Below, piece by piece: positions 36,523 to 45,346 of a stretch of 64,000 bases of DNA. The stretch spans positions 1-64,000 of the forward strand of contig VSND01000019.1 of the NCBI GenBank assembly GCA_009774145.1, read 5' to 3'. Origin of the DNA: Lachnospiraceae bacterium. Lineage in GTDB: Bacteria; Bacillota; Clostridia; Lachnospirales; Lachnospiraceae. Position 1 is the first letter of the stretch. Each line of letters begins with the position of its first letter. The translations under genes and the position numbers were made by a program. The notes beneath the pieces were generated by a model. It ran no database searches, had not been told where the DNA came from, and saw only the letters and a list, made by a program, of their open reading frames with translations.

Positions 36523-36962
36523 TGTTAATGCCAAAGAGAGTAAAACGCCGCAAACAGTTCCGTGGTTCCATGGCGGGCAAGGCGCTTAGAGGTAATAAGA
36601 TTACAAATGGTGAATACGGCATTGTCGCTACGGAGCCGTGCTGGATCAAATCCAACCAGATCGAGGCAGCCCGTATTGCCATGACCCGTTATATCAAGCG
36701 TGGCGGTAAAGTCTGGATCAAGATTTTCCCGGACAAACCTGTAACCAACAAACCGGCTGAGACTCGTATGGGTTCCGGTAAAGGAACACTGGAATACTGG
36801 GTGGCAGTTGTAAAACCGGGACGCGTGATGTTTGAGATCTCCGGTGTGTCCGAAGAGGTCGCAAGAGAAGCACTGCGTCTGGCTACCTACAAGTTGCCCT
36901 GCAAATGCAAAGTCGTCTCCCGTGCAGACTTAGAAGGCGGTGATAACAGTGAAAATGAATAA
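36522..36962 (+). CDS. rplP: 50S ribosomal protein L16
   Basis: A 146-residue L16 (MLMPKRVKRRKQFRGSMAGKA). The Arg of the GSGKGTLEYWVAVVKPGRVMFE region lies near the site of ribosomal oxygenase modification in other bacteria. Its ATG overlaps the rpsC stop. Its 3' end overlaps rpmC. Confidence 0.97.
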   Translation: MLMPKRVKRRKQFRGSMAGKALRGNKITNGEYGIVATEPCWIKSNQIEAARIAMTRYIKRGGKVWIKIFPDKPVTNKPAETRMGSGKGTLEYWVAVVKPGRVMFEISGVSEEVAREALRLATYKLPCKCKVVSRADLEGGDNSENE

Positions 36963-37149
36963 GTATGTAGAAGATTTAAAGGCAAAATCAGCTTCTGAAT
37001 TAAATACGGAATTAGTAGCTGCGAAGCAGGAACTTTTCAACCTGAGATTCCAGAATGCGACCAACCAGCTGGACAATACTGCAAGGATCAAAGAGGTTCG
37101 CAGAAACATTGCCCGGATTCAGACTGTTATGGTTGAAAAGAACGCATAA
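36949..37149 (+). CDS. rpmC: 50S ribosomal protein L29
   Basis: A 66-residue helical-hairpin protein with NKYVEDLKAKSASEL and the family motif FNLRFQNATNQLDNTARIKEV in shorter form. It lies at the tunnel exit beside L23. GTG 36949 is preferred, with AAGGCGG eight bases upstream; ATG 36955 or GTG 36940 are possible. It overlaps the end of rplP. Confidence 0.93.
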   Translation: MKMNKYVEDLKAKSASELNTELVAAKQELFNLRFQNATNQLDNTARIKEVRRNIARIQTVMVEKNA

Positions 37150-37188
37150 GATTCTGTGATATCAGTTTGAGAAAGGAGACAAAGAATC

Positions 37189-37443
37189 GTGGAAAGAAAT
37201 CTGAGAAAAACCCGCGTTGGCAAAGTGGTCAGCGATAAGATGGATAAGACAATTGTAGTTGCGGTAGAGAACCATGTAAAACATCCGCTCTATGGAAAGA
37301 TTGTCAAGAAGACCTATAAATTAAAAGCGCACGATGAGAACAACGAGTGCGGAATCGGTGACACCGTAAAAGTCATGGAGACCAGACCGCTGTCCAAAGA
37401 CAAGAGATGGAGACTGGTCAGCATTATCGAGAAAGCCAAATAG
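37189..37443 (+). CDS. rpsQ: 30S ribosomal protein S17
   Basis: An 84-residue OB-fold protein: MERNLRKTRVGKVVSDKMDK, with TIVVAVENHVKHPLYGK and VMETRPLSKDKRWRL. It has a GTG start with GAAAGGAG upstream. Confidence 0.96.
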   Translation: MERNLRKTRVGKVVSDKMDKTIVVAVENHVKHPLYGKIVKKTYKLKAHDENNECGIGDTVKVMETRPLSKDKRWRLVSIIEKAK

Positions 37444-37455
37444 GAGGATGCAAGA

Positions 37456-37824
37456 ATGGTACAGCAGGAAACAAGACTCAGAGTTGCTGATAACACCGGT
37501 GCAAAAGAACTGCTCTGCATCCGCGTGATGGGCGGCTCGACCAGAAGATATGCAAACATCGGTGATATCATCGTTGCCACCGTGAAAGATGCAACACCAG
37601 GCGGTGTTGTCAAAAAAGGCGATGTGGTGAAAGCAGTAGTGGTACGTACGGTAAAAGGTGCGCGCCGTAAAGACGGTTCCTATATCCGTTTCGATGAGAA
37701 CGCAGCCGTGATCATCAAGGAGGATAAAAATCCGAGAGGAACCCGTATTTTTGGACCGGTGGCAAGAGAGCTTCGTGAGAAACAGTTCATGAAGATCGTA
37801 TCCCTCGCTCCGGAAGTATTATAG
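37456..37824 (+). CDS. rplN: 50S ribosomal protein L14
   Basis: A 122-residue L14 of exact family length, opening MVQQETRLRVADNTGAKEL and closing VARELREKQFMKIVSLAPEVL. It forms an inter-subunit bridge and binds RsfS. AGGAGG precedes the ATG. Confidence 0.98.
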   Translation: MVQQETRLRVADNTGAKELLCIRVMGGSTRRYANIGDIIVATVKDATPGGVVKKGDVVKAVVVRTVKGARRKDGSYIRFDENAAVIIKEDKNPRGTRIFGPVARELREKQFMKIVSLAPEVL

Positions 37825-37837
37825 GAGGTATCGGAAT

Positions 37838-38149
37838 ATGTCTACAATGAAAATCAAAAAAGGCGACACCGTGAGAGTCATTGCCGGTACTGATAAAGGC
37901 AGCGAAGGCAAGGTGATCGCGGTAAACCATAAGAACAATACGGTTCTTGTGGAAGGCGTAAATATGATTACCAAGCATACAAAACCGTCTATGGCAAATC
38001 AGCAGGGCGGGATCATTCATCAGGAAGGCCCGATTAACGCTTCCAATGTAATGTATATCAGTGACGGAAAAGTCTCCAGAATCGGTTACCGGATGGACGG
38101 AGACAAGAAGGTCCGCGTTGCGAAGGCAACCGGCAAAGTGATTGATTAA
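37838..38149 (+). CDS. rplX: 50S ribosomal protein L24
   Basis: A 103-residue KOW-domain protein (IKKGDTVRVIAGTDKGSEGKV), an early-assembly 23S rRNA binder. AGGAGGT precedes the ATG. Confidence 0.97.
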   Translation: MSTMKIKKGDTVRVIAGTDKGSEGKVIAVNHKNNTVLVEGVNMITKHTKPSMANQQGGIIHQEGPINASNVMYISDGKVSRIGYRMDGDKKVRVAKATGKVID

Positions 38150-38175
38150 TATGGAAGAGAGGAGGGCATAAGAAG

Positions 38176-38715
38176 TTGAGTAGACTCAGTGAACTGTATA
38201 AGAATGAGATTATGGATGCCATGATGAAAAAATTTGGCTATAAAAATGCGATGGAAGTGCCGAAGCTCAACAAGGTTGTCATCAACATGGGCGTTGGTGA
38301 AGCAAAGGAGAATGCGAAGATTCTGGATTCCGCAGTGAAAGATATGGAGATCATCGCAGGACAGAAGGCGGTTGTCACAAAGGCAAAGAATTCTGTCGCA
38401 AACTTCAAGATCCGCGAGGGTATGGCCATTGGCTGTAAAGTAACTCTGCGCGGGGAGAAGATGTATGAGTTTGTTGACCGTCTGGTGAACCTGGCGCTGC
38501 CGCGTGTGCGTGACTTCCGCGGTGTGAATCCCAATGCTTTTGACGGCAGAGGAAATTATGCGCTTGGCATTAAAGAGCAGCTGATCTTCCCCGAGATTGA
38601 ATATGACAAGGTGGATAAGATAAGAGGTATGGATATCATCTTCGTAACCACCGCCAAGACAGACGAGGAAGCACGTTATCTGTTAAGCTTATTCAATATG
38701 CCATTTGCAAAATAG
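38176..38715 (+). CDS. rplE: 50S ribosomal protein L5
   Basis: A 179-residue L5 that holds 5S rRNA and touches P-site tRNA. MEVPKLNKVVINMGVGEA and FRGVNPNAFDGRGNYALGI are the family blocks. It starts with TTG, with GGAGGG ten bases upstream. Confidence 0.97.
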   Translation: MSRLSELYKNEIMDAMMKKFGYKNAMEVPKLNKVVINMGVGEAKENAKILDSAVKDMEIIAGQKAVVTKAKNSVANFKIREGMAIGCKVTLRGEKMYEFVDRLVNLALPRVRDFRGVNPNAFDGRGNYALGIKEQLIFPEIEYDKVDKIRGMDIIFVTTAKTDEEARYLLSLFNMPFAK

Positions 38716-38726
38716 GAGGGAATTTC

Positions 38727-38912
38727 ATGGCTAAGACATCGATGAAAGTAAAACAGCAGCGCAGACAGAAATTCTCCACCAGAGAATACAGCCGCTGCAG
38801 AATCTGTGGTCGTCCACATGCTTACCTGAGAAAATACGGAATCTGCAGAATTTGCTTCCGTGAGCTGGCATATGCAGGCCAGATCCCGGGTGTGAAGAAA
38901 GCAAGCTGGTAA
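38727..38912 (+). CDS. rpsN: 30S ribosomal protein S14, zinc type
   Basis: A 61-residue type Z S14. Two CxxC pairs (CRIC at 24 and CRIC at 40) hold one zinc ion. The long zinc-free form is not in this window. AGGAGGG precedes the ATG. Confidence 0.96.
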   Translation: MAKTSMKVKQQRRQKFSTREYSRCRICGRPHAYLRKYGICRICFRELAYAGQIPGVKKASW

Positions 38913-38936
38913 ATATAGAGAGAGGAGGCATTTGCT

Positions 38937-39338
38937 ATGACAACGAACGATCCAATCGCAGATATGCTTACAAGAATCCGTAATGCAAATACTGCAAAGC
39001 ATGATACGGTGGATATTCCGGTATCAAAGATGAAGCTGGCAATCGCGGACATTCTGGTAGACGAAGGTTACATTGCAAAGTATGATCTGGTGGATAACGG
39101 AAATTTCAAAGATATCCATATCACCTTAAAATACGGAAAAGACAAGAACGAGAAGATCATTGCAGGCATTAAGAGAATCTCCAAGCCCGGTTTGCGCGTA
39201 TACGCAGGCAAGGAGGATATGCCGAAGGTGCTTGGCGGACTTGGCATTGCCATTGTGTCCACCAACAAGGGTGTTATGACTGACAAAAAGGCAAGAGAAC
39301 TGAATGTAGGCGGAGAGGTGCTGGCATTCGTCTGGTAA
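38937..39338 (+). CDS. rpsH: 30S ribosomal protein S8
   Basis: A 133-residue S8 (TNDPIADMLTRIRNANTAKH at the start, GVMTDKKARELNVGGEVLAFVW at the end). It binds helix 21 of 16S rRNA and represses the spc operon in E. coli. GAGGAGG precedes the ATG. The 74 bases after it contain AGGGACGC...GACGTCCCT-like pairing (about 39363-39381). Confidence 0.97.
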   Translation: MTTNDPIADMLTRIRNANTAKHDTVDIPVSKMKLAIADILVDEGYIAKYDLVDNGNFKDIHITLKYGKDKNEKIIAGIKRISKPGLRVYAGKEDMPKVLGGLGIAIVSTNKGVMTDKKARELNVGGEVLAFVW

Positions 39339-39412
39339 TTTTTCCAGAGTGCTGAAAACAGAAGGGACGCAGACGTCCCTTCCGAAAATCTAAGTAAGGA
39401 GGATTTTAGACT

Positions 39413-39952
39413 ATGTCCCGTATCGGAAGATTACCGGTAGCTATCCCGGAAGGTGTAACCGTGACAGTTGCTGAGGGAAATAAAGTGACCGTAAAAGGTC
39501 CCAGGGGAACACTGGAAAGAGTGCTGCCCACAGAGATGACAATCAAGGTAGAAGACGGCCATGTGGTCGTAACAAGACCCAATGATTTAAAGAAAATGAA
39601 ATCTTTACACGGTCTGACAAGGACCCTGGTCTCCAACATGGTAACCGGCGTTCATACTGGTTTCACAAAGGTTCTGGAGGTCAACGGCGTAGGTTACCGC
39701 TGCTCCAAATCCGGCAGGAAACTGACCCTGAATCTGGGCTACTCCCATCCGGTCGAGATGGAGGACCCGGAAGGCGTGGAAGCAGTTGTGGAAGGCAACA
39801 AGATTACCGTGAAAGGTATTGACAAAGAGAAAGTCGGACAGTATGCGGCTGAGATTCGCGACAAGAGAAGACCGGAACCGTACAAGGGCAAGGGAATCAA
39901 GTATGAGACCGAAGTCATCAGACGTAAAGTTGGTAAGACTGGTAAGAAATAA
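39413..39952 (+). CDS. rplF: 50S ribosomal protein L6
   Basis: A 179-residue L6 with two homologous halves. MSRIGRLPVAIPEGVTV opens it and the signature RRPEPYKGKGIKYETEVIRR closes it. AAGGAGG precedes the ATG. Confidence 0.97.
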   Translation: MSRIGRLPVAIPEGVTVTVAEGNKVTVKGPRGTLERVLPTEMTIKVEDGHVVVTRPNDLKKMKSLHGLTRTLVSNMVTGVHTGFTKVLEVNGVGYRCSKSGRKLTLNLGYSHPVEMEDPEGVEAVVEGNKITVKGIDKEKVGQYAAEIRDKRRPEPYKGKGIKYETEVIRRKVGKTGKK

Positions 39953-39969
39953 GTAAGGAGAGTGTAAAG

Positions 39970-40338
39970 ATGGTCAGTAAGAAATCAAGAAGCGAAGTAC
40001 GCGCCAAGAAACACTACAGACTGCGTCATCACATCAGCGGTACAGCAGACAGACCGCGTCTGGCAGTGTTCAGAAGCAATAATCATATGTATGCTCAGAT
40101 TATCGACGATACCGTGGGAAACACTCTGGTATCCGCTTCTACCGTACAGAAGGAAGTAAAAGCAGAGCTTGAGAAGACCAACAACGTGGATGCAGCAGCA
40201 TATCTTGGAAAAGTGATCGCCGAGAGAGCGCTGGAAAAGGGCATCAAGGTGGTCGTATTTGACCGCGGCGGTTTCATCTATCAGGGTAAGGTCGCAGCGC
40301 TCGCAGAGGCAGCCCGTGAGGCTGGACTGGAATTTTAG
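39970..40338 (+). CDS. rplR: 50S ribosomal protein L18
   Basis: A 122-residue 5S-rRNA-binding protein; RPRLAVFRSNNHMYAQIIDD and VVFDRGGFIYQGKVAALAEA are the family blocks. AAGGAGA precedes the ATG. Confidence 0.97.
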   Translation: MVSKKSRSEVRAKKHYRLRHHISGTADRPRLAVFRSNNHMYAQIIDDTVGNTLVSASTVQKEVKAELEKTNNVDAAAYLGKVIAERALEKGIKVVVFDRGGFIYQGKVAALAEAAREAGLEF

Positions 40339-40355
40339 AGGAGGAGGAAAAAGAC

Positions 40356-40865
40356 ATGAGACATGAGATCATTGATGCAAGTCAGTTTGAATTAACTGAA
40401 AAAGTAGTGTCAATTAAGCGTGTAAGCAAGACCGTCAAAGGCGGCCGCAGCATGCGTTTCACAGCTCTGGTAGTCGTAGGTGACGGCAATGGTCACGTAG
40501 GCGCTGGTCTTGGAAAAGCCACTGAAATTCCGGAAGCGATCCGCAAGGGAAAAGAAGACGCTGTGAAGAAACTGGTAACCGTTGCGCTGGATGAGAACAA
40601 CAGTATCCCGCATGACAATACAGGAAAGTTCGGAAGCTCTTCCGTGCTCCTGAAGAGGTCCCCGGAAGGTACCGGTATCATCGCAGGCGGCCCGGCACGT
40701 GCCGTTGTGGAGCTGGCAGGCGTGAAAAATATCCGTACCAAGTCTCTTGGTTCCAACAACAAGCAGAACGTTGTGCTGGCGACCATCGAAGGACTTAAGG
40801 GAGTGGTTTCCCCGGAGGCAGTTGCGAAAAAGCGCGGGAAGTCCATAGATGAGATTATGGCGTAA
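40356..40865 (+). CDS. rpsE: 30S ribosomal protein S5
   Basis: A 169-residue S5. The VKGGRSMRFTALVVVGDGNG loop near residue 30, where spectinomycin-resistance changes occur in other species, looks standard. GAGGAGG precedes the ATG. Confidence 0.97.
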   Translation: MRHEIIDASQFELTEKVVSIKRVSKTVKGGRSMRFTALVVVGDGNGHVGAGLGKATEIPEAIRKGKEDAVKKLVTVALDENNSIPHDNTGKFGSSSVLLKRSPEGTGIIAGGPARAVVELAGVKNIRTKSLGSNNKQNVVLATIEGLKGVVSPEAVAKKRGKSIDEIMA

Positions 40866-40880
40866 GAAAGGAGAATGAAC

Positions 40881-41063
40881 ATGGCAGAGAAGTTAAAGAT
40901 CACGTTAGTAAAATCTCCGATCGGAGCGGTTCCAAAGCAGAAAGCAACCGTAGAAGCCCTTGGTCTCAGGAAACTGAACAAGACCGTAGAGATGCCGGAC
41001 AATGAAGCGGTCCGTGGCATGATCTGGCATGTAAGACACCTGGTAAAGGTGGAAGAAATCTAA
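40881..41063 (+). CDS. rpmD: 50S ribosomal protein L30
   Basis: A 60-residue L30 (AEKLKITLVKSPIGAVPKQK). ATG 40881 fits AAAGGAG at seven bases; the ATG six bases upstream is too close to it. Confidence 0.95.
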   Translation: MAEKLKITLVKSPIGAVPKQKATVEALGLRKLNKTVEMPDNEAVRGMIWHVRHLVKVEEI

Positions 41064-41089
41064 TATTTTACAGTTAAGGAGGTGCCACA

Positions 41090-41530
41090 ATGGATTTATC
41101 GAATTTAACCTATGCAGAAGGCTCGAAAAAGAGCGATAACTTCAGAAGAGGCCGTGGACACGGTTCAGGTAACGGTAAGACAGCCGGCAAGGGCCACAAA
41201 GGCCAGAAAGCCCGTTCAGGAGCTCCAAGACCGGGCTTTGAAGGCGGCCAGATGCCATTATACAGAAGAATTCCGAAGAGAGGCTTTACAAACCGCAATA
41301 CCAAAGAGATCGTTGGTATCAATGTAAGCGCTCTCGAAAGATTTGACAATGACAGTGTAGTTTCTGTTGAGACTCTGATTGCGGAAGGAATCGTAAAGAA
41401 TCCGAGAGACGGAGTGAAGATTCTTGGAAATGGAGAATTAACTAAGAAACTTACAGTTCAGGCAAATGCATTTTCAGCAGGTGCAGCTGCCAAAATTGAA
41501 GCTCTTGGTGGAAAAGCCGAGGTGATTTGA
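41090..41530 (+). CDS. rplO: 50S ribosomal protein L15
   Basis: A 146-residue L15. The glycine-rich basic start (FRRGRGHGSGNGKTAGKGHK) and GFEGGQMPLYRRIPKRGF are typical. AAGGAGGTG precedes the ATG. Its stop overlaps the secY start (TGATG). Confidence 0.97.
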   Translation: MDLSNLTYAEGSKKSDNFRRGRGHGSGNGKTAGKGHKGQKARSGAPRPGFEGGQMPLYRRIPKRGFTNRNTKEIVGINVSALERFDNDSVVSVETLIAEGIVKNPRDGVKILGNGELTKKLTVQANAFSAGAAAKIEALGGKAEVI

Positions 41531-42846
41531 TGTTTAAAACATTACGGAACGCATTTAAAATTGAAGATATGCGGAAAAAACTGATCTTCACATTTTTAAT
41601 GCTCGTGGTCGTAAGGTTTGGTTCCCAGATGCCGATTCCCGGAGTGAACAGGGATTATTTTGCGCAGTGGTTTGCGGCACAGACCGGTGATGCATTCAAT
41701 TTTTTTGATGCGTTCACCGGCGGTTCCTTTACCAGCATGTCGCTTTTTGCGCTCGGCATCACACCTTACATCACGTCTTCCATTATCATGCAGCTTCTGA
41801 CGATTGCGATTCCCAAGCTGGAGGAGATGCAGAAGGAAGGCGAGGATGGAAGAAAGAAGATCCAGACCTTTTCCCGTTATCTGACGGTGGTGCTGGCGCT
41901 CATTGAGGCGACGGCCATGACCATCGGATTTGGGGGGAGAGGACTGCTTCAGTCTGCTACGGTCCCCAACATGATCGTGGTTGTGGCTGCCATGACCGCC
42001 GGAAGCGCCTTTCTGATGTGGATCGGTGAGGAGATTACAGAGCACGGTGTGGGAAATGGAATCTCGATTGTGCTTCTGATCAACATCGTATCCCGGATTC
42101 CGGATGATTTTATTGATCTGTATACCCAGTTTGTGAAAGGAAAGACAATTCTGAACGGGGTACTGGCGGCAGTGATCATTCTGGCGGTTGTTCTCGTAAC
42201 CGTCGTATTTGTCATCGTCCTTCAGGGGGGAGAGCGCCGGATTCCGGTGCAGTATGCCAAGAAGATGCAGGGACGAAAGATGGTAGGCGGACAGTCCACC
42301 AATATTCCGCTGAAAGTGAATACAGCAGGCGTAATTCCTGTGATCTTTGCTTCTTCCCTGATGAGTTTTCCCGGCGTCATTGCATCCCTGCTCGGCAAGA
42401 CAGGCGGTACAGGCATCGGTGGAAAGATTCTGACCGGCTTAAGCCAGTCCAGCTGGTGCAATCCGCATCAGCCGGTTTATTCCATCGGCCTTCTGGTATA
42501 TATCGTTCTGGTTGTGTTTTTTGCATATTTCTACACGTCCATTACCTTTAACCCGATTGAAATCGCCAATAATATGAAGCGGCAGGGTGGATTTATCCCT
42601 GGTATCCGGCCAGGCAGGCCAACGACGGAATATCTCAGCAAGATTTTAAATTACATTGTATTTATCGGAGCAGTAGGACTGATCATAGTATGTGTGATCC
42701 CCATCGTCTTCAACGGCATCTTCGGCGCCAATGTATCTTTTGGGGGAACCTCGATTATCATTATCGTGGGTGTTGTTCTGGAGACATTGAAGCAGATCGA
42801 ATCCCAGATGCTGGTACGCTACTATAAAGGCTTCCTGAACGATTAA
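41530..42846 (+). CDS. secY: Protein translocase subunit SecY
   Basis: A 438-residue channel subunit with ten membrane helices. It moves unfolded proteins through, and inserts proteins into, the membrane with SecA, SecE and SecG. The plug region (FNFFDAFTGGSF), the FALGITPYITSSIIMQLL helix and the cytosolic loop ending in RVQY-like QYAKKMQGRKMVGG are visible. ATG 41530 overlaps the rplO stop, with GAGGTG upstream; a TTG three bases earlier is possible. Confidence 0.97.
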   Translation: MFKTLRNAFKIEDMRKKLIFTFLMLVVVRFGSQMPIPGVNRDYFAQWFAAQTGDAFNFFDAFTGGSFTSMSLFALGITPYITSSIIMQLLTIAIPKLEEMQKEGEDGRKKIQTFSRYLTVVLALIEATAMTIGFGGRGLLQSATVPNMIVVVAAMTAGSAFLMWIGEEITEHGVGNGISIVLLINIVSRIPDDFIDLYTQFVKGKTILNGVLAAVIILAVVLVTVVFVIVLQGGERRIPVQYAKKMQGRKMVGGQSTNIPLKVNTAGVIPVIFASSLMSFPGVIASLLGKTGGTGIGGKILTGLSQSSWCNPHQPVYSIGLLVYIVLVVFFAYFYTSITFNPIEIANNMKRQGGFIPGIRPGRPTTEYLSKILNYIVFIGAVGLIIVCVIPIVFNGIFGANVSFGGTSIIIIVGVVLETLKQIESQMLVRYYKGFLND

Positions 42847-42863
42847 ATCAGTGCAGAGGAAAG

Positions 42864-42909
42864 AGCCTGTATGGAAGCATCCCCCGTGGTTGTTTCGTAC
42901 AGGCTTTTT
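42864..42909 (+). terminator. Weak terminator or attenuator after secY
   Basis: AGCCTGTA (42864-42871) pairs with TACAGGCT (42898-42905) across a 26-base loop, followed by a T-run. It may reduce but need not stop transcription into adk. Confidence 0.5.
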
Positions 42910-42960
42910 GGAACTTTACATAAAACGGTATAAATTTGGTAAAAAATGGAGAAGACTATT

Positions 42961-43605
42961 ATGAAGATCATTATGTTAGGGGCGCCGGGTGCCGGCAAAG
43001 GGACGCAGGCGAAAAAGATCGCTGAAAAATATCAGATTCCGCACATTTCCACCGGAGATATCTTCCGGGCGAATATCAAGAACGGAACGGAACTGGGGAA
43101 AAAGGCAAAGACCTATATGGATCAGGGACTTCTGGTACCGGATGAGCTGGTATGCGACCTGGTCGTGGACCGGGTACAGCAGGAGGACTGCAAAAAAGGT
43201 TATATCCTGGACGGATTTCCAAGAACGATCCCTCAGGCGGAAAGTCTGGACAGGGCGCTGGCGGCACTGGGCGAATCCGTGGATTATGCCATCAATGTGG
43301 AAGTTCCGGATGAGAATATCGTAAACCGTATGGGCGGACGCAGAGCATGCGTGGGATGCGGGGCTACGTATCATCTGGCATATGCGCCCACGAAAAAAGA
43401 GGGGATCTGCGATACCTGCGGGGCAGAGTTGATCTTAAGAGACGACGACAAACCGGAGACGGTTCAGAAACGTCTGGGGGTCTATCATGAGCAGACACAG
43501 CCGCTGATCGATTTTTACAGCAAAAAGGGCATCCTGAAGAATGTGGACGGAACGATGGATATGGAAGTCGTTTTCCAGGCGATTACAGGCATATTGGGAG
43601 CATAG
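42961..43605 (+). CDS. adk: Adenylate kinase
   Basis: A 214-residue enzyme that interconverts ATP, AMP and two ADP. The P-loop GAPGAGKGTQ (residues 7-16), DGFPRTIPQAE and a zinc-binding LID (CVGC...CDTC, four Cys) are present. The zinc LID is typical of Gram-positive long-form kinases. ATG 42961 follows GGAGAAG; an in-frame ATG at 42946 lacks a ribosome binding site. Confidence 0.97.
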   Translation: MKIIMLGAPGAGKGTQAKKIAEKYQIPHISTGDIFRANIKNGTELGKKAKTYMDQGLLVPDELVCDLVVDRVQQEDCKKGYILDGFPRTIPQAESLDRALAALGESVDYAINVEVPDENIVNRMGGRRACVGCGATYHLAYAPTKKEGICDTCGAELILRDDDKPETVQKRLGVYHEQTQPLIDFYSKKGILKNVDGTMDMEVVFQAITGILGA

Positions 43606-43608
43606 AAC

Positions 43609-44364
43609 ATGGCAGTCACGATTAAATCTGCGAAAGAGATCGAATTGATGCGGGAGGCGGGACGCCTTCTGGAGATCGTACATGACGAGATGGGCAACAG
43701 GATCCGTCCGGGCATCTCCACCATGGATATCAATGAATTCGGAGACAAACTGATCAGGAAGCTGGGATGCGTTCCCAACTTCCTGAATTACGGGGGATTT
43801 CCTGCGTCGATCTGCGTGTCGGTCAACGAAGAAGTGGTGCACGGCATACCCAGAAGGGACCGGATTCTTCAGGAAGGCGATATCGTCAGCCTGGATGCCG
43901 GACTGATCTATAAAGGATATCATTCGGATGCAGCCAGAACCCATGCAGTCGGGAAGATCGATTCCAGGGTGCAGAACCTGATGGACGTCACAAAGAGAAG
44001 CTTTTTTGAAGGAATCAAGATGGCGAAGGCGGGAAACCATCTTTTTGACATCTCGGCCGCCATTGATGATTATGTCAGCCGGTTTGGATACGGAATTGTG
44101 CGTGATCTGGTGGGGCACGGAATCGGTACCAGCCTGCATGAGGATCCGCAGGTGCCGAATTTCCGGGAAAAGCGCAAGGGCATGAAGCTGGTGCCGGGCA
44201 TGACGCTGGCCATTGAGCCCATGATCAACATGGGAACCTGGAAGGTGGTCTGGCTGGAGGATAAATGGACTGTGGTGACGAAGGACCACAAGCCCTCCGC
44301 CCATTATGAGAACACGATCCTGATCACAGACGGGGAACCGGAGATCCTGACCCTTCATACATGA
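43609..44364 (+). CDS. map: Methionine aminopeptidase type I
   Basis: A 251-residue metalloprotease that removes the initiator Met from new proteins. The five metal ligands are visible: Asp in SLDAGLIY, Asp in HSDAART, His in GHGIG, Glu in AIEPM and Glu in YENT. It starts three bases after adk. Confidence 0.97.
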   Translation: MAVTIKSAKEIELMREAGRLLEIVHDEMGNRIRPGISTMDINEFGDKLIRKLGCVPNFLNYGGFPASICVSVNEEVVHGIPRRDRILQEGDIVSLDAGLIYKGYHSDAARTHAVGKIDSRVQNLMDVTKRSFFEGIKMAKAGNHLFDISAAIDDYVSRFGYGIVRDLVGHGIGTSLHEDPQVPNFREKRKGMKLVPGMTLAIEPMINMGTWKVVWLEDKWTVVTKDHKPSAHYENTILITDGEPEILTLHT

Positions 44365-44380
44365 TGCAGGAGGAACCCGT

Positions 44381-44683
44381 ATGGTAAGGATGGAACAGGG
44401 CATGCTGGCAAGATCCATTGCCGGACATGACAGGGGCAGGCTCTATGTCATAATCCGTGTGGAGACAGAATATGTATGGTTAGTGGATGGTATTCTGCGG
44501 ACCGTGGATAAGCCCAAGAAGAAAAGGATCAGACATATTCAGGTGATCCATCAGTATGCAGAACCCGTAAGGAAGGCTCTGAAAGAGAAGGAGCCGCTTC
44601 AAAATGAACCGATCAAACAGATAATTCAATCAGAGAGCCGTAAACGGCGGGAGGATAAACATGTCGAAAGCAGATGTAATTGA
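44381..44683 (+). CDS. KOW-domain RNA-binding protein (L14e/L27e-like)
   Basis: A 100-residue basic protein. A KOW-like segment fills residues 5-45 (ARSIAGHDRGRLYVIIRV, VDGILRTVDKPKKKRIRHI), then a polar helix follows. It is found between map and infA in many Clostridia and is presumed to bind ribosomal RNA; its role is unproven. GGAGGAACC precedes the ATG, and it overlaps infA by 23 bases. Confidence 0.85.
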   Translation: MVRMEQGMLARSIAGHDRGRLYVIIRVETEYVWLVDGILRTVDKPKKKRIRHIQVIHQYAEPVRKALKEKEPLQNEPIKQIIQSESRKRREDKHVESRCN

Positions 44684-44879
44684 AATTGAAGGAACCGTAG
44701 TAGAAAAACTGCCGAATGCCATGTTCCAGGTGGAACTGGAGAACGGGCACAAAGTGCTGGCCCATATCAGCGGGAAGCTTCGGATGAATTTCATCCGCAT
44801 CCTGCCGGGGGATAAAGTGACCATTGAGCTGTCACCCTATGATCTGTCCAAGGGCAGGATCATCTGGCGCGACAAATAA
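44661..44879 (+). CDS. infA: Translation initiation factor IF-1
   Basis: A 72-residue S1/OB-fold protein of exact family length (MSKADVIEIEGTVVEKLPNA, ISGKLRMNFIRILPGDKV). It blocks the ribosomal A site during initiation. GGGAGGA precedes the ATG inside the preceding gene. Confidence 0.97.
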   Translation: MSKADVIEIEGTVVEKLPNAMFQVELENGHKVLAHISGKLRMNFIRILPGDKVTIELSPYDLSKGRIIWRDK

Positions 44880-44895
44880 GATGGGGGCTGTTCAA

Positions 44896-45089
44896 GGGGC
44901 GGGTAGCGGTCTGCGCCCTGGACCTCTGTGCTCTGCGCTCGTATGGAATGTATCGGACATCGAAGCCGTTTTGTCCGTCCCATTCGGACCGGTATGTTCG
45001 CCTGTGACGGATAAAACGGCTCCGCTGTCCGCTCCAGTCCGCACAGCGCTGCAGAACACAGAGGTCCAGGGTGCAGGCCACCCACCCCG
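44896..45089. repeat. About 190-nt near-palindrome between infA and rpmJ
   Basis: Two arms of roughly 85 bp face each other. CCCTGGACCTCTGTG at 44916-44930 is perfectly matched by its complement at 45058-45072, with further pairing on both sides (GGGGCGGG with CCCACCCC outside; GCCGTTTT-TCCGTC with its complement nearer the centre). The loop lies near 44990. The whole 353-base gap has no gene apart from this and the promoter at 45139. It may be a MITE-type insertion or a strong hairpin RNA that separates the two halves of the superoperon. Confidence 0.85.
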
Positions 45090-45138
45090 TGAAAGTAACG
45101 AAACCGGGAAAAACCGGCGAAAAATTTACAGATTTTAC

Positions 45139-45167
45139 TTGCATTCCGGTTATGTCTTTGCTATAAT
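45139..45167 (+). promoter_or_regulatory. Promoter of the rpmJ-rpsM-rpoA (alpha) operon
   Basis: TTGCAT (45139-45144), a 17-base spacer and a perfect TATAAT (45162-45167), 66 bases before rpmJ. It restarts transcription downstream of the large palindrome. Confidence 0.8.
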
Positions 45168-45232
45168 ATACAGGCATGATTTGAGGGGGCAGTATGCCCT
45201 CAGGAAGGAAACGATGAAAGGAGGACTTTACT

Positions 45233-45346
45233 GTGAAGGTTAGATCATCGGTGAAACCTATTTGCGAAAAGTGCAAAATCATCAAGAGAAAAGGTAGTAT
45301 CAGAGTAATCTGTGAAAATCCAAAACACAAACAGAGACAAGGCTAA
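45233..45346 (+). CDS. rpmJ: 50S ribosomal protein L36
   Basis: A 37-residue zinc protein, MKVRSSVKPICEKCK..., with Cys11, Cys14, Cys27 and His32 as ligands, the zinc-binding form. GTG start, with AAAGGAGG nine bases upstream. Confidence 0.95.
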   Translation: MKVRSSVKPICEKCKIIKRKGSIRVICENPKHKQRQG

